A stretch of DNA of 64,000 nt from Roseivirga spongicola (GTDB lineage: Bacteria > Bacteroidota > Bacteroidia > Cytophagales > Cyclobacteriaceae), in NCBI RefSeq assembly GCF_001592965.1, contig NZ_LRPC01000028.1, forward strand, positions 124,001-188,000, given 5' to 3'. Position numbers and translations under genes: made by a program. This document shows, piece by piece, positions 8,720-17,249 of this stretch (positions are counted from its first letter, which is position 1; each line of letters begins with the position of its first letter). The notes under the pieces were generated by a model. The model was not told the origin of the DNA, ran no database searches, and saw only the letters and a program-made list of their open reading frames with translations.

Positions 8720-10027
8720 ATGCGTATTGAAATACCTAGAGAAGTAGAAAGGTTCGGCCCAGTTCAGATTCACGATGTCCAAAAGGTTTGGGAGTTAGAT
8801 GCAGGACTTAAGCTTAAGGAGCTTGAACCCAAAGAAAAGGAAAGAAGGGTAATAACTCGAATCTCATACGAGTCGCTCCAAGACATTCAAGAGCAGATGG
8901 CCATTGTGGTGCCTATTAAGGACGAAAAGATTAAACTGCTAGAAGGTGTTTTGGCTGGTATTCCGCATGAGTGCCTTGTGATTTTGGTTTCTAATAGCAA
9001 GAGAGAACCTGTGGATAGGTATAAAATTGAAATGGACGCACTCAATCATATGAGTAAGTTCATGAAGAAAGATATTTTTATCGCCCATCAGAAAGACCCC
9101 TTATTAGCGCAAGCCTGTAAAGATGCAGGCTATGAATACATTCTAGATGATAAAGGGGAGGTGAGAAGTGGTAAAGCCGAGGGTATGATCCTTAGCACTA
9201 TTCTGGCGTATTTGTGTGGTAAAAAATACATCGGTTTTATCGATTCAGATAACTACTTCCCTGGCGCTGTATATGAGTATGTTCAAGAGTATAGTGCTGC
9301 TTTGTATAGTGCTAAATCAGACTATTCTATGGTTCGGATAGCTTGGCATAGCAAGCCTAAAATTGTGGAGTCGAGCCTGTTTTTTGCTAAAAGAGGAAGG
9401 GCCTCGGAACACACCAACAAAGTGTTGAACATGCTTATGAGTAGCTATACTGGCTACGGTACGGAAATAATTAAAACTGGAAATGCCGGTGAACATGCCA
9501 TGAGCATGGATTTGGCATTGAATATAGATTATTCTTCTGGCTATTCTATTGAGCCATACCATTACATCAATGTATTGGAGCGTTTTGGAGGTGTTATTGA
9601 TTCACCAAGTGCCGATGTAATGAAGCAAGGTATTCAGTTTTTTCAAATAGAAAGTAGAAACCCTCATCTACATGAGGTAAAGGGTGATGAGCATGTGAAA
9701 TCGATGAGCCGTGAAGCGATGGAGGTAATCTATAGATCTCCTCTCTGCCCAGATCATCTGAAGCAAGAAATACTGATAGATTTATATAATAGAGGTTTAC
9801 TAAAGGAAGGGGAAGAGATGCCTGAAACAGTGCGCTATTACCCAGCATTAACCAAAGTAAATATGCTCAAATTTAAACAGGCTTTAGCCAAAGCTTCATT
9901 TGCCGAATTCCTCAAGGCAGATTTATCGAAGTATAAGCACAAGAATGGAAAAAAGAAATTGGCGAGAGAAACTGTGAAATCGAAAGATCATTTACCAGAC
10001 CCCCATGAACAACTAGAAATAAAATGA
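8720..10027 (+). CDS. mpgS: Mannosyl-3-phosphoglycerate synthase
   Basis: Cytoplasmic GT55-family glycosyltransferase, 435 residues, transferring mannose from GDP-mannose to 3-phosphoglycerate, the first step of mannosylglycerate (compatible solute) synthesis. Visible family features are the N-terminal 'MRIEIPREVERFGPVQIHDVQ'-type start, the nucleotide-binding strand VVPIKDEK (63-70), RSGKAEGM (149-156), the metal-binding DSD within IDSDNYFPG (174-182), and 'TGNAGEHAMSMDLAL' with the following 'EPYHYINVLERFGG'. The stop overlaps the start of mpgP by four bases (ATGA, 10024-10027), so the two are translationally coupled. Best known from thermophiles, so its presence here is notable. Confidence 0.93.
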   Translation: MRIEIPREVERFGPVQIHDVQKVWELDAGLKLKELEPKEKERRVITRISYESLQDIQEQMAIVVPIKDEKIKLLEGVLAGIPHECLVILVSNSKREPVDRYKIEMDALNHMSKFMKKDIFIAHQKDPLLAQACKDAGYEYILDDKGEVRSGKAEGMILSTILAYLCGKKYIGFIDSDNYFPGAVYEYVQEYSAALYSAKSDYSMVRIAWHSKPKIVESSLFFAKRGRASEHTNKVLNMLMSSYTGYGTEIIKTGNAGEHAMSMDLALNIDYSSGYSIEPYHYINVLERFGGVIDSPSADVMKQGIQFFQIESRNPHLHEVKGDEHVKSMSREAMEVIYRSPLCPDHLKQEILIDLYNRGLLKEGEEMPETVRYYPALTKVNMLKFKQALAKASFAEFLKADLSKYKHKNGKKKLARETVKSKDHLPDPHEQLEIK

Positions 10028-10824
10028 GAAAAGTACTTTTAAGCGACTTGGATGGAACGCTCTTGGATTTGAAGAGCTACTCATTTGCTCAGTCTGAAGC
10101 ATCAGTCAATGAGCTGAAAGAGGAAGGAGTTCCAATTGTTTTTTGTAGCTCAAAGTCTAGGGTAGAGCAGGAGTTTTACAGAGGTGCACTGGGTATAGAA
10201 GATCCTTTTATAGTAGAAAATGGATCGGCCATATTTATTCCAAGAGGCTATTTCAGCAAGAAAATACCTTTTAATTCTTATGTAATCGATGATTTTGAGG
10301 TGATTACCATAGGTAAGCCAGTGGGCTTTATTAGAGATATTATTCATCAGGCCAGAACATACTTAGGTCTTTCATTTACCTGCTATTTCGATTTATCGGC
10401 TGAAGATGTTTCAATGTATACTGGCTTAGATCTTAGGTCTAGCCGAAGGGCTATGCAAAGAGAGTTTTCGGAAACCATATTAAAAGGTGATGTAAACGAT
10501 GGGTTTTTGGACTTTCTAAGTCATAACAAGCTCAAAAGTATTCCGGGAAGTAAGTTTCAGACAATCATTTCTAGCAATGCAGATAAAGGTAAGGCAGTTG
10601 ATATACTTTTGGCGCTTTATGAAAATGAATGGGGAGAAGTGAAAAGTTATGGTGTGGGAGATAGTGTCAATGACTTTGAAATGCTTCAAACGGTAGACGA
10701 TCCTTACTTGGTGCAACGGCCAGGGAGTCAATGGGCGGAATTAGGTGATGTGACTATTAAAAACGTTCAGGGCATTGGGCCAGCAGGATGGAATAAGGTG
10801 TCTAGAATTTTGCTAGAGTCATAA
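10024..10824 (+). CDS. mpgP: Mannosyl-3-phosphoglycerate phosphatase (HAD family)
   Basis: Second enzyme of the two-step mannosylglycerate pathway; it dephosphorylates mannosyl-3-phosphoglycerate. It is 266 residues, close to characterised MpgP proteins. HAD motif I is SDLDGT with nucleophile Asp8 and acid/base Asp10; motif II is 'FCSSKS'; motif IV is GDSVND (212-217). A Cof-type cap lies between. It starts inside the mpgS stop codon and ends before a hairpin terminator, so the operon is just these two genes. Confidence 0.92.
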   Translation: MRKVLLSDLDGTLLDLKSYSFAQSEASVNELKEEGVPIVFCSSKSRVEQEFYRGALGIEDPFIVENGSAIFIPRGYFSKKIPFNSYVIDDFEVITIGKPVGFIRDIIHQARTYLGLSFTCYFDLSAEDVSMYTGLDLRSSRRAMQREFSETILKGDVNDGFLDFLSHNKLKSIPGSKFQTIISSNADKGKAVDILLALYENEWGEVKSYGVGDSVNDFEMLQTVDDPYLVQRPGSQWAELGDVTIKNVQGIGPAGWNKVSRILLES

Positions 10825-10827
10825 GTA

Positions 10828-10855
10828 AAAAGGCCACTGTTTCCAGCGGCCTTTT
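10828..10855. terminator. Bidirectional intrinsic terminator after mpgP
   Basis: AAAAGGCC (10828-10835) pairs with GGCCTTTT (10848-10855), and CTG pairs with CAG inside after one mismatch, with a TTTC loop. A-tract and T-tract flanks allow it to act on both strands. It lies between convergent mpgP and the BNR-repeat gene. Confidence 0.8.
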
Positions 10856-10875
10856 CAATGAGCTTTTATTGATGG

Positions 10876-13602
10876 TTACTTACCATTCCAGTGATCTTTC
10901 AATACAATTGCTTCATTACTGTCGCTCTTGCCGTTCATTTCTACTACTACCTTGTAGGTGCCAGGGCCAATGCCTCTAGTAGTATATTTCATTTGAGCAA
11001 CTCTGTTCTGCACTTGCTCCTCGCTCATACCAAACCTTCTAAATCTGTCGGCCATAGAGTTAAGATCATCTTGTGAGCGTTCACCAGTAATTTCTACAAA
11101 TCTCCAATTGTAAGTATTTAAACCAGCTTTGGTATCTACTTCAGTTTTGTAGATTTCCTTAGAACCTCTGTAGATTTTAAGTGTAGCCTTACCTGCAGAT
11201 TTGGTGTAGAAATGTATGTGACTTCCCGGTTGTCTGCTTTCTCCATTAAAGTTGGTGTAAGCAGTTACGTTGCTTAAACCGCTTACGTATTGAACCGCAG
11301 GAACAATATCGAATAGGGTTACATCTGAAGTAAGTGTCTGAGCATTCATTCCCTGTAGAGGGGCAATGTCAGCAATAAATATACCTCTACCGTGAGTAGC
11401 AACTACCAATTCGTTTTCTCTCGGGTGAATAACCATGTCATAAGCAGGGTTTGTTGGCATTCCGTTCATGAACTTAGTCCAGTTTTTACCACCGTCAATA
11501 CTTGCGAATACGCCAAGCTCAGTACCTGCAAATAGTAGGTTAGGGTTGTTGTGGTCTTCTCTGATTACGTTTACACCAGCTGGCTCAATACCGTTAGCAA
11601 TAGAAGTCCAAGTTTTACCCCAGTCTGTGGTTTTGTATAGGTAAGAAGTAAAGTCATCCCTTCTCATACCATTGAATGAAACATAGGCGGTACCAGGTAC
11701 GTGAGCAGAGGCTTCAACTCTAGTTACCCAATATCTTGGGTTGTTAGGAATGTTAGCATTCAGGTTAGTCCAATTCTTACCACCATCAGTAGTTACATGC
11801 ACATTGCCATCATCGGTACCAACCCAAAGCTCGTTAGGGTCAATTGGAGACTCTTCTAAAGTAGTAATTGTTCCATACTGAATGTTTCCTGTTCCGTTGG
11901 CTTTAACTTCATCGTTATCGGTAAGGTCACCGCTTATTTCTGTCCAGTTCTCACCTCTGAAGTTAGACCTCAATACTTTGTTTCCTGCATGGTAAATTAC
12001 ATCTGGATTATGCTGAGATACTACAATCGGAGCGTTCCAGTTCCATCTCATGCTTCTGTCGCCAGTATATCTTATGCCTGATGATTCGCCAGTTTCCAAA
12101 TCAAGTCTTTGAAGTGGGCCAAACTGAGATTCGTTGTATAAGTAACGGTTGTTGCTTCTGTCGATAACGTTGTACATACCATCTCCACCGCCAGTTCTTT
12201 GCCATGCTTCGAACGGAATAGATCTGCCATCTTTAGAAGTACTTGGTCCTCTAACAGAGCCATTGTCTTGTAAACCACCATATACATTGTATGGATAAGC
12301 CATATCTACATCTACAGCATAGAATTGAGCCAAAGAAATTTCATCTGGGTGGTACCATGTAGCACCGGCATCATAGGTAATTCCCATACCGTGGTCATAA
12401 CCTAAAAGCATGTGTTTAGAGTCGGCTGGGTCAATCCACATGGCGTGGTTGTCTCCACCAAACCTGAAAGGAGTACCCCAAGTTTTTCCACCGTTTTTAG
12501 TTTCCCAAACCTGAATACCTAAAACGTAAACATGATCTTCATCATTAGGGTCTACTCTAACTTGCTGATAGTAGTAAGAAGGATAACCACCAATATCTTC
12601 GCCATCAGGGCTAATCTTTCTCCAGCTTTCGCCACCATCATCAGAGCGGTACATTTCAGTTCCAACTACAGATTGTCTTCTTCCTAAAGGAATACCAACT
12701 TCTAGCATGTTTCTTCTCTCTGCATCAGACATGCCTTCAACGTTTACATTCTCAACGTTAGCATAGACAACTTTAGAGTTTCCAGGAGCGTAGGCCACTC
12801 CAATTCTACCTAAGAATCCACCTGGAAGACCATTACTCAACTTCTTCCAGTTTTTACCACCATCGGTAGATTTGTAGATGCCACTACCTTCACCACCTTC
12901 GTTGAAAGTCCATGGTCTTCTAATTTTGTCATAAGCTGCTGCAATTAGTGTGTTAGGGTCGTCCGGGCTCATGGCCACATCTACCACGCCAATGTATTTG
13001 CCATCAGCTCTTTTAACTTCAAGCACCTTCGTCCAGCTTTTTCCACCATTAGTAGTTTTGTATAAACCTCTTTCTGGATTCTCTGAATAAAGCTTACCCA
13101 AAGCAGCTACATATACTACATTTGAATTATTCGGGTCGATAAGAATTCTGCCAATATGATGAGATTCTGGGAGTCCCATGTTTTTCCAAGTCTCACCACC
13201 ATCGGTAGACTTGTAAACGCCATTACCCCAGTATGAGCTTCTCGAGTTATTGGCTTCTCCTGTTCCTACCCATACAACACTAGTGTCTTTTTGATCTAGT
13301 GCCACAGCACCAATAGATGCTACGCTTTCTTGGTCGAATTGAAATTTCCAAGACTGTCCGTTATTAGTAGACTTTAAAAGGCCACCAGATGCCGTAGCTG
13401 CGTAGATTACTTTAGGTGATTTTTCCATCACCGCAAAATCAACGTATCTACCTCCCTGACGAGTAGGGCCAATCTCTCTGAATTCGATCGATTTCACTAC
13501 CTGATCAGGTATTTTTTGAGCCATTGATTCGGGTACGGATATCAGAGTCAAAAGACTCACCGCAATCAATGATCTGAATGTTTTTACAGTAAGATTCATC
13601 AT
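10876..13602 (-). CDS. Exported BNR/Asp-box repeat protein (VPS10/sortilin-like propeller)
   Basis: Large exported protein of 908 residues with a Sec signal ending SMAQ (about residue 29). At least eight Asp-box repeats of the S/T-x-D/N-x-G-x-x-W type are seen: STNNGQSW, STDGGETW, TTNGGKSW, STDGGKNW, SDDGGESW, TKNGGKTW, TTDGGKNW, TTDWGKTW and SIDGGKNW. They indicate one or two beta-propellers of the sortilin/glycosidase-like type. The C-terminal 160 residues form a separate beta-rich region. Such proteins are often annotated as 'glycosyl hydrolase' or 'VPS10 domain', but no sialidase active-site set is evident, so enzyme activity is unsupported. Two adjacent ATGs (13602, 13599) could start it. 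Confidence 0.85.
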   Translation of the reverse strand: MMNLTVKTFRSLIAVSLLTLISVPESMAQKIPDQVVKSIEFREIGPTRQGGRYVDFAVMEKSPKVIYAATASGGLLKSTNNGQSWKFQFDQESVASIGAVALDQKDTSVVWVGTGEANNSRSSYWGNGVYKSTDGGETWKNMGLPESHHIGRILIDPNNSNVVYVAALGKLYSENPERGLYKTTNGGKSWTKVLEVKRADGKYIGVVDVAMSPDDPNTLIAAAYDKIRRPWTFNEGGEGSGIYKSTDGGKNWKKLSNGLPGGFLGRIGVAYAPGNSKVVYANVENVNVEGMSDAERRNMLEVGIPLGRRQSVVGTEMYRSDDGGESWRKISPDGEDIGGYPSYYYQQVRVDPNDEDHVYVLGIQVWETKNGGKTWGTPFRFGGDNHAMWIDPADSKHMLLGYDHGMGITYDAGATWYHPDEISLAQFYAVDVDMAYPYNVYGGLQDNGSVRGPSTSKDGRSIPFEAWQRTGGGDGMYNVIDRSNNRYLYNESQFGPLQRLDLETGESSGIRYTGDRSMRWNWNAPIVVSQHNPDVIYHAGNKVLRSNFRGENWTEISGDLTDNDEVKANGTGNIQYGTITTLEESPIDPNELWVGTDDGNVHVTTDGGKNWTNLNANIPNNPRYWVTRVEASAHVPGTAYVSFNGMRRDDFTSYLYKTTDWGKTWTSIANGIEPAGVNVIREDHNNPNLLFAGTELGVFASIDGGKNWTKFMNGMPTNPAYDMVIHPRENELVVATHGRGIFIADIAPLQGMNAQTLTSDVTLFDIVPAVQYVSGLSNVTAYTNFNGESRQPGSHIHFYTKSAGKATLKIYRGSKEIYKTEVDTKAGLNTYNWRFVEITGERSQDDLNSMADRFRRFGMSEEQVQNRVAQMKYTTRGIGPGTYKVVVEMNGKSDSNEAIVLKDHWNGK

Positions 13603-13736
13603 ATTTTAAGGTTAAAGCGTTTAAATTAATTCAAAATACATCTAGTACAAAGGTCAGTTTCTCCATTTACACCAGTGGCTATTTATTTGGAGCTAAAGGA
13701 AGCGTTATGTTTAGGGGCTTCGTTCTGATGAGGTGT

Positions 13737-13744
13737 TAGATTTG
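13737..13744 (+). promoter_or_regulatory. Candidate Bacteroidota -7 promoter box
   Basis: TAGATTTG matches the TAnnTTTG consensus exactly and lies 22 bases before the ATG at 13767. No convincing TTTG/TTG -33 box is found at the usual spacing, so this is a weak call. Confidence 0.3.
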
Positions 13745-13766
13745 TGTATTCGTTAATAGGTTATTT

Positions 13767-15035
13767 ATGAAGAGGTTTCTGTTAGTACTGTGTTTTTTTG
13801 GCGGCTTTTTATCAGTTAATGCACAAGAGGACTTACAAGAAGTGTACAAGGCTGCTGTAGAAGCCTATGAAGCTCAAGATTACGATTCATTTTTAGAGAA
13901 CATTAGGCAAGCTGATGAATTAAGGCCTAACCATCCTGGTATAGTTCCGAAGTTGGCGGCTGCTTGGGCATTGACAGGGCGTAAAATTAGAGCAATTCAA
14001 ACCTTGAAGCAGATGGTGTTGATGGATGCTACTTTTGATTTTCAGAATAACCCTGATTTTGAGAGCCTAAAAAGACATAAGAACTATCAAGATTTAATAG
14101 AGCTTCAAGTAGAATTGGGAAGTACTGAGGTTCACGATGAATTATTTAGGGTAATTAATTCAGCTGAAATACATCCAGAAAGTTTTGTTCTGATGGATAA
14201 TGGAGAGTTGCTGCTTGGAAGTATAAGAGAAAGAAAAATTGTAAAGGTAGATACGAACGGACTCGTTTCTGACTGGTTAGAAGTGCCCTACGGAGTAATG
14301 GGTATGAAGTATAATGAAGAAACGGACCATCTATGGGTAGCTTCTTCGGCATTGTCACAAATGAAGGATTTTAGTTCCGATGATCAGGGTAAATCTATGA
14401 TCCTACAGGTTGATGTTTCTGAAGCTCAGATATTACAAGGGGTTGAATTTAATGATGGGTCAGTCATTGGAGATTTGGTCCTCGATAAAGAGCAAAGAAT
14501 TTGGTATAGCAATAGCTCTAAGCCTTATTTGGTAAGAAACGTAACCGATACTTCTCAATATTTTGGCCCTTTCGCTAGAAAGTACTTCGATTTAGATGGT
14601 AGTCATTTCAACCTACAGGGTCTAACATTGAACGATAGTGAAAACTACCTCTATTTCGCTGATTATGTCAGTGGTATTTACCGAATTAATATGGATAATG
14701 AAGACGATATTGAGAAAGTATATGCTCCTTCATCTTCTCTGCTGAAAGGGATTGATGGTCTATATTTTTACAATAACACCTTAATAGCCATCCATAATGG
14801 AACTAAGCCTTACCGAGTAATGCAGTATTTCTTGAATGAGCGCGGTGATTTTATAGATGTAGAAAGGGTGATCAATAGAGGAGGAGAGAGCTTGGGTGAG
14901 CCAACATTAGGTCAGGTTAAAGATGGTTACTTTTACTACTTAGCTAATAGTCCATGGGGCGCTTATGATGAATCAGGAAACTTTAATGCCAGCCAAGCCA
15001 AGGCCATAGAAATAAGAAGGATTAAACTAGATTAA
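13767..15035 (+). CDS. Exported TPR plus SMP-30-like beta-propeller protein
   Basis: Exported protein of 422 residues with a signal peptide ending VNAQ (about residue 19). Residues about 22-115 form TPR-like helices ('VYKAAVEAYEAQDYDSFLENIRQADELRPNHPGIVPKLAAAWALTG' pattern of paired helices). Residues about 130-420 form a six-bladed SMP-30/NHL-type propeller ('ESFVLMDNGELLLGSIRERKIVKVD', 'VIGDLVLDKEQRIWYSNSS', 'LNDSENYLYFADYVSGIYRIN'). Gluconolactonase-type metal ligands cannot be confirmed by eye, so activity is left open. It is divergent from the BNR protein and has no evident operon partner. Confidence 0.75.
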   Translation: MKRFLLVLCFFGGFLSVNAQEDLQEVYKAAVEAYEAQDYDSFLENIRQADELRPNHPGIVPKLAAAWALTGRKIRAIQTLKQMVLMDATFDFQNNPDFESLKRHKNYQDLIELQVELGSTEVHDELFRVINSAEIHPESFVLMDNGELLLGSIRERKIVKVDTNGLVSDWLEVPYGVMGMKYNEETDHLWVASSALSQMKDFSSDDQGKSMILQVDVSEAQILQGVEFNDGSVIGDLVLDKEQRIWYSNSSKPYLVRNVTDTSQYFGPFARKYFDLDGSHFNLQGLTLNDSENYLYFADYVSGIYRINMDNEDDIEKVYAPSSSLLKGIDGLYFYNNTLIAIHNGTKPYRVMQYFLNERGDFIDVERVINRGGESLGEPTLGQVKDGYFYYLANSPWGAYDESGNFNASQAKAIEIRRIKLD

Positions 15036-15099
15036 CATGGGGAAGGCCTGGTAAATTAATAGGTTAATGCAGTAGAGATTTTTTGATTTTCTCATGTCA

Positions 15100-15290
15100 T
15101 ACCCATGCCCAGCTGTCAGCTTTAGCCTTCTGTCCCGACTTCCGACTTCCATCTCCTCACTCTAAGACTTTAACAACAAGCTGCACTTCCTCCTGCTCTC
15201 GACTCCTTTTCAGCTTAAAGCTCTCTACTTCCGTCTCCTAACTCCCGACTTCCGACTTCTGTCTGCTTCCCGCTTTTTCCCTATCTTTCA
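15100..15290. repeat. Pyrimidine-rich degenerate tandem repeat
   Basis: The 272-bp gap upstream of the YfcC-family gene holds no gene. It has an interrupted C/T-rich run built from variants of 'CCCGACTTCCGACTTC', seen near 15134-15150 and again near 15242-15258, with 'CTTCCGTCTCCTAACT' and 'CTCCTGCTCTCGACTCC' variants between. The plus strand is strikingly purine-poor. The structure looks like slipped-strand expansion of a short unit. Confidence 0.6.
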
Positions 15291-15307
15291 TTTTTTAACT
15301 TCTGAGA

Positions 15308-16789
15308 ATGCGCAAGTTCAAATTTCCTTCGGCCTATACCACTCTGTATATCATTATTATCATCTCGGCTTTAGCTACTTGGTTATTGCCCGCAGGAAGC
15401 TATGATACACTGACTTATACCGATGGGCAGTTTTTGGTTGAGGGGAACAAGTCGGCTACTTTACCCGGAACTCAGGCTACCTTAGACAGTTTGGGTTTGC
15501 AAATGGAGTTGAGCAAGTTTGAGGAGGGCAAGATCAAAAAGCCAGTTTCAATCCCCAATACTTATGAACAAGTTGACGCTAATCCTCAAGGGTTTAAAGC
15601 TATCCTATTCGCACCAATCAAGGGTATTTACGATTCCATAGATATCATTCTCTTAGTCATTATTATTGGCGGGTTTATAGGTGTTTTTCAACTTTCAGGA
15701 GCTTTAGAGCGTGGTGTTGGCTTTATTTCTGAAAAGCTCGAAGGGCGAGAAAAGTGGCTCATTATCATCACGATGACGCTTATAGCCTTGGGAGGAACAA
15801 CCTTTGGTATGCAAGAAGAGACCATCGCTTTCTATCCCATATTGGTTCCCATATTCATTGCTGCTGGATACGATTTATTAGTGCCTGTTGCTGCTATTTA
15901 CATTGGTTCTTGCATCGGGCTAATAGGAGCTACGGTGAATCCGTTTAGTACAATTATAGCCTCAGATGCTGCGGGTGTCAGCTGGACTTTAGGACTCTAC
16001 AGTCGCTTGATCATGATGGTTCTTACTGGAGTAGTTGCTATTACTTATGTTGTTCGTTATGCCGAAAGAGTAAAAGCTGACCCTGCCAAATCTCTGCTCC
16101 ACGGTTTGGATATTAAAAACCCTTTCGCTAAAAAGCAGGTGACAGTTCCTGGAGCTATGACTCCTCTTACTTGGGTGTTACTTACGTTGTTTGCGTTGTC
16201 CTTTATTGTGATGGTTTACGGAGTAGCTGTTTTAGGATGGTGGCTAGAAGAAATGACAGCTTTGTTCTTGGCTGCTGCACTGATTATTGGCCTATTGCAA
16301 AGAACTTCTGAAGCTAAATTTGTGGAGGCTTTTGTAGATGGCGCCAAAGACCTGTTAGGAGTAGCGCTCATTATTGGTATTGCTCGGGGAATAACCATTG
16401 TAATGAATGAAGGAATGATTTCTGGAACACTGCTTAATGAAGCAAGCGATTTGGTAAGCGGTACCTCACCTTTGGTGTTTTTGCCTGTATTGATGGTAGT
16501 GTTCTTTGTTTTGGCCTTTTTTATCAGCTCATCTTCAGGATTAGCCTTGGTGAGTATGCCAATTATGGGTGCCTTGGGGAATGTAGTTGGTGTGCCTTCT
16601 GAAGAAATTGTCAATGCCTATCTGTTCGGCTTTGGCATGATGCAGCTTTTCACCCCTTCGGGTTTAGTCTTGCCATCTCTTGCTATGGTAAACGTACCCT
16701 ATAATGTCTGGGTGAAATTCAACCTGAAGTTGCTTTATATGCTGGCACCTTTAGGTGCTATTGTGCTAATTCTGGGGTATTTGCTGTGA
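15308..16789 (+). CDS. YfcC/DcuC-family carrier protein
   Basis: Inner-membrane secondary transporter of 493 residues in the C4-dicarboxylate/arginine-type (DcuC/ArcD/YfcC) superfamily. It starts 'FPSAYTTLYIIIIISALATWLLPAGSYD', the family's N-terminal helix and PAG motif. About 12 membrane segments follow, with the conserved 'GGTTFGMQEETIAFYPILVPIFIAAGYD', 'IGLIGATVNPFSTIIAS' and, near the end, 'SSSSGLALVSMPIMGALGNVVGV' and 'QLFTPSGLVLPSLAMV' re-entrant regions. Substrate is probably an amino acid or peptide-derived carboxylate, but this is inference. It is monocistronic and convergent with the DUF5946 gene. Confidence 0.88.
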   Translation: MRKFKFPSAYTTLYIIIIISALATWLLPAGSYDTLTYTDGQFLVEGNKSATLPGTQATLDSLGLQMELSKFEEGKIKKPVSIPNTYEQVDANPQGFKAILFAPIKGIYDSIDIILLVIIIGGFIGVFQLSGALERGVGFISEKLEGREKWLIIITMTLIALGGTTFGMQEETIAFYPILVPIFIAAGYDLLVPVAAIYIGSCIGLIGATVNPFSTIIASDAAGVSWTLGLYSRLIMMVLTGVVAITYVVRYAERVKADPAKSLLHGLDIKNPFAKKQVTVPGAMTPLTWVLLTLFALSFIVMVYGVAVLGWWLEEMTALFLAAALIIGLLQRTSEAKFVEAFVDGAKDLLGVALIIGIARGITIVMNEGMISGTLLNEASDLVSGTSPLVFLPVLMVVFFVLAFFISSSSGLALVSMPIMGALGNVVGVPSEEIVNAYLFGFGMMQLFTPSGLVLPSLAMVNVPYNVWVKFNLKLLYMLAPLGAIVLILGYLL

Positions 16790-16811
16790 TTCTTTTAGAG
16801 AGAATAAGGGT

Positions 16812-17249
16812 TTAGGAAAATATTACCTTCCTTTTTATAAGCCACTCTCTGATTGGCTGTTGATTGACCTTGTGTGTTTTCCAAACTTCTTCACACCATT
16901 CTCTAATCTTTTGGTCTCTCTCTTTTCCTTCCGATGCATTCATAATTGACTGGATTGAAAAGTCTAAAGGTTCTACGGCATACTGAATTTTTGGCCAGTC
17001 AGATTTATCGGAAGATAGACTTACATGTACATTCTGAACTTCTTTGCCTGTAAAGCCATATTCTAGAAACAAGCATAAGCCTAAGAGTCCATAAACTGAT
17101 TTAATGATTTTAGTTTCTGGATTTAGGTGTTGCACCGCATAGGCGCCTACAACATGCTGGTGTATAAAGTATTCTTTATTTGGATGGGCTAAGCTATAGA
17201 ATGAAAGCTCATGAAATAGCTGAAATTCAGTTTTGGTTTCCATTTTCAC
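16812..17249 (-). CDS. DUF5946-like protein
   Basis: Soluble protein of 145 residues. The segment 'FHELSFYSLAHPNKEYFIHQHVVGAYAVQHL' followed by 'YGLLGLCLFLEYGFTG' fits the DUF5946 pattern, in which several conserved His residues may bind metal or ligand; the function is unknown. The start is GTG at 17249, overlapping the stop of the antiporter gene as GTGA (17246-17249); an ATG two codons in (17243) is an alternative. The overlap indicates translational coupling to the antiporter. Confidence 0.65.
   Translation of the reverse strand: MKMETKTEFQLFHELSFYSLAHPNKEYFIHQHVVGAYAVQHLNPETKIIKSVYGLLGLCLFLEYGFTGKEVQNVHVSLSSDKSDWPKIQYAVEPLDFSIQSIMNASEGKERDQKIREWCEEVWKTHKVNQQPIREWLIKRKVIFS

Noticed and set aside
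10876-13602. Sialidase assignment for the BNR-repeat protein
   Set aside because: Asp boxes are present, but the Arg triad and Tyr/Glu active site of sialidases could not be identified.
16216-16614. 132-residue minus-strand frame inside the YfcC-family gene
   Set aside because: Antisense to a well-supported transporter; composition is rich in Lys/Thr/Pro without domains.
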